A stretch of DNA of 5,620 nucleotides, from assembly GCA_958451915.1 (NCBI GenBank), contig CAUDRX010000154.1:1-5620 (forward strand), read 5' to 3'. Shown here piece by piece: positions 5,602-5,620 of this stretch. The stretch is from an uncultured Peptococcaceae bacterium. GTDB taxonomy: Bacteria > Bacillota > Peptococcia > Peptococcales > Peptococcaceae. A program made the position numbers and the translations under genes. The notes below the pieces were generated by a model. It saw only the letters and a program-made list of their open reading frames with translations. It was not told where the DNA came from and made no database searches. Each line of letters starts with the position of its first letter. The stretch's first letter is position 1.

Positions 5602-5620
5602 GCCACGAACACATCGTTTA

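Overview
The window looks like a bacterial chromosome segment. It is gene-dense, has a G+C content of roughly 50-55% by eye, and every gene is on the plus strand. The gene set (AEC permease, DUF554 protein, lipoprotein-type barnase with barstar, lipoprotein rhodanese, short UvrA paralogue), strong Shine-Dalgarno sites, TTG starts and Gram-positive-style lipoboxes point to Bacillota (Firmicutes), perhaps an anaerobic clostridial or Negativicutes lineage. The sequence alone does not fix the genus. I see no rRNA, tRNA, CRISPR array, insertion sequence or phage gene.

The layout is three transcription units, each closed by an intrinsic terminator. Unit 1 (about 1-1746) starts at a good sigma-A promoter (TTGGCG, 17 bp, extended -10 TGTTATACT). 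It holds an AEC-family transporter and, 24 bp on, a DUF554 membrane protein, and ends at an 11-bp hairpin with a U-tract. The transporter's well-placed ATG at 63 is followed two codons later by an in-frame TAG, so the gene is either reinitiated at a TTG at 84 or damaged at its 5' end.

Unit 2 (about 1750-2987) encodes an exported, lipid-anchored barnase-type ribonuclease with all main catalytic residues, its overlapping barstar-type inhibitor (ATGA overlap), and 2 bp later a rhodanese-domain lipoprotein. A terminator follows. The enzyme probably acts outside the membrane while the inhibitor protects the cytoplasm. The inhibitor is short at its C-terminus, and both partners differ from the classical pair at interface positions.

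Unit 3 (about 2975-5601) has its own extended -10 promoter overlapping the unit 2 terminator tail. It encodes an 839-residue UvrA-like tandem ABC ATPase that lacks the UvrB-binding domain of true UvrA, and ends at a long perfect hairpin terminator.

The most notable points are the barnase/barstar/rhodanese cassette with its altered interface and short inhibitor, the amber codon at the start of the transporter, a perfect 13-bp inverted repeat inside the DUF554 gene, and a marked excess of GATC sites (about 74 counted by eye, against about 22 expected by chance).
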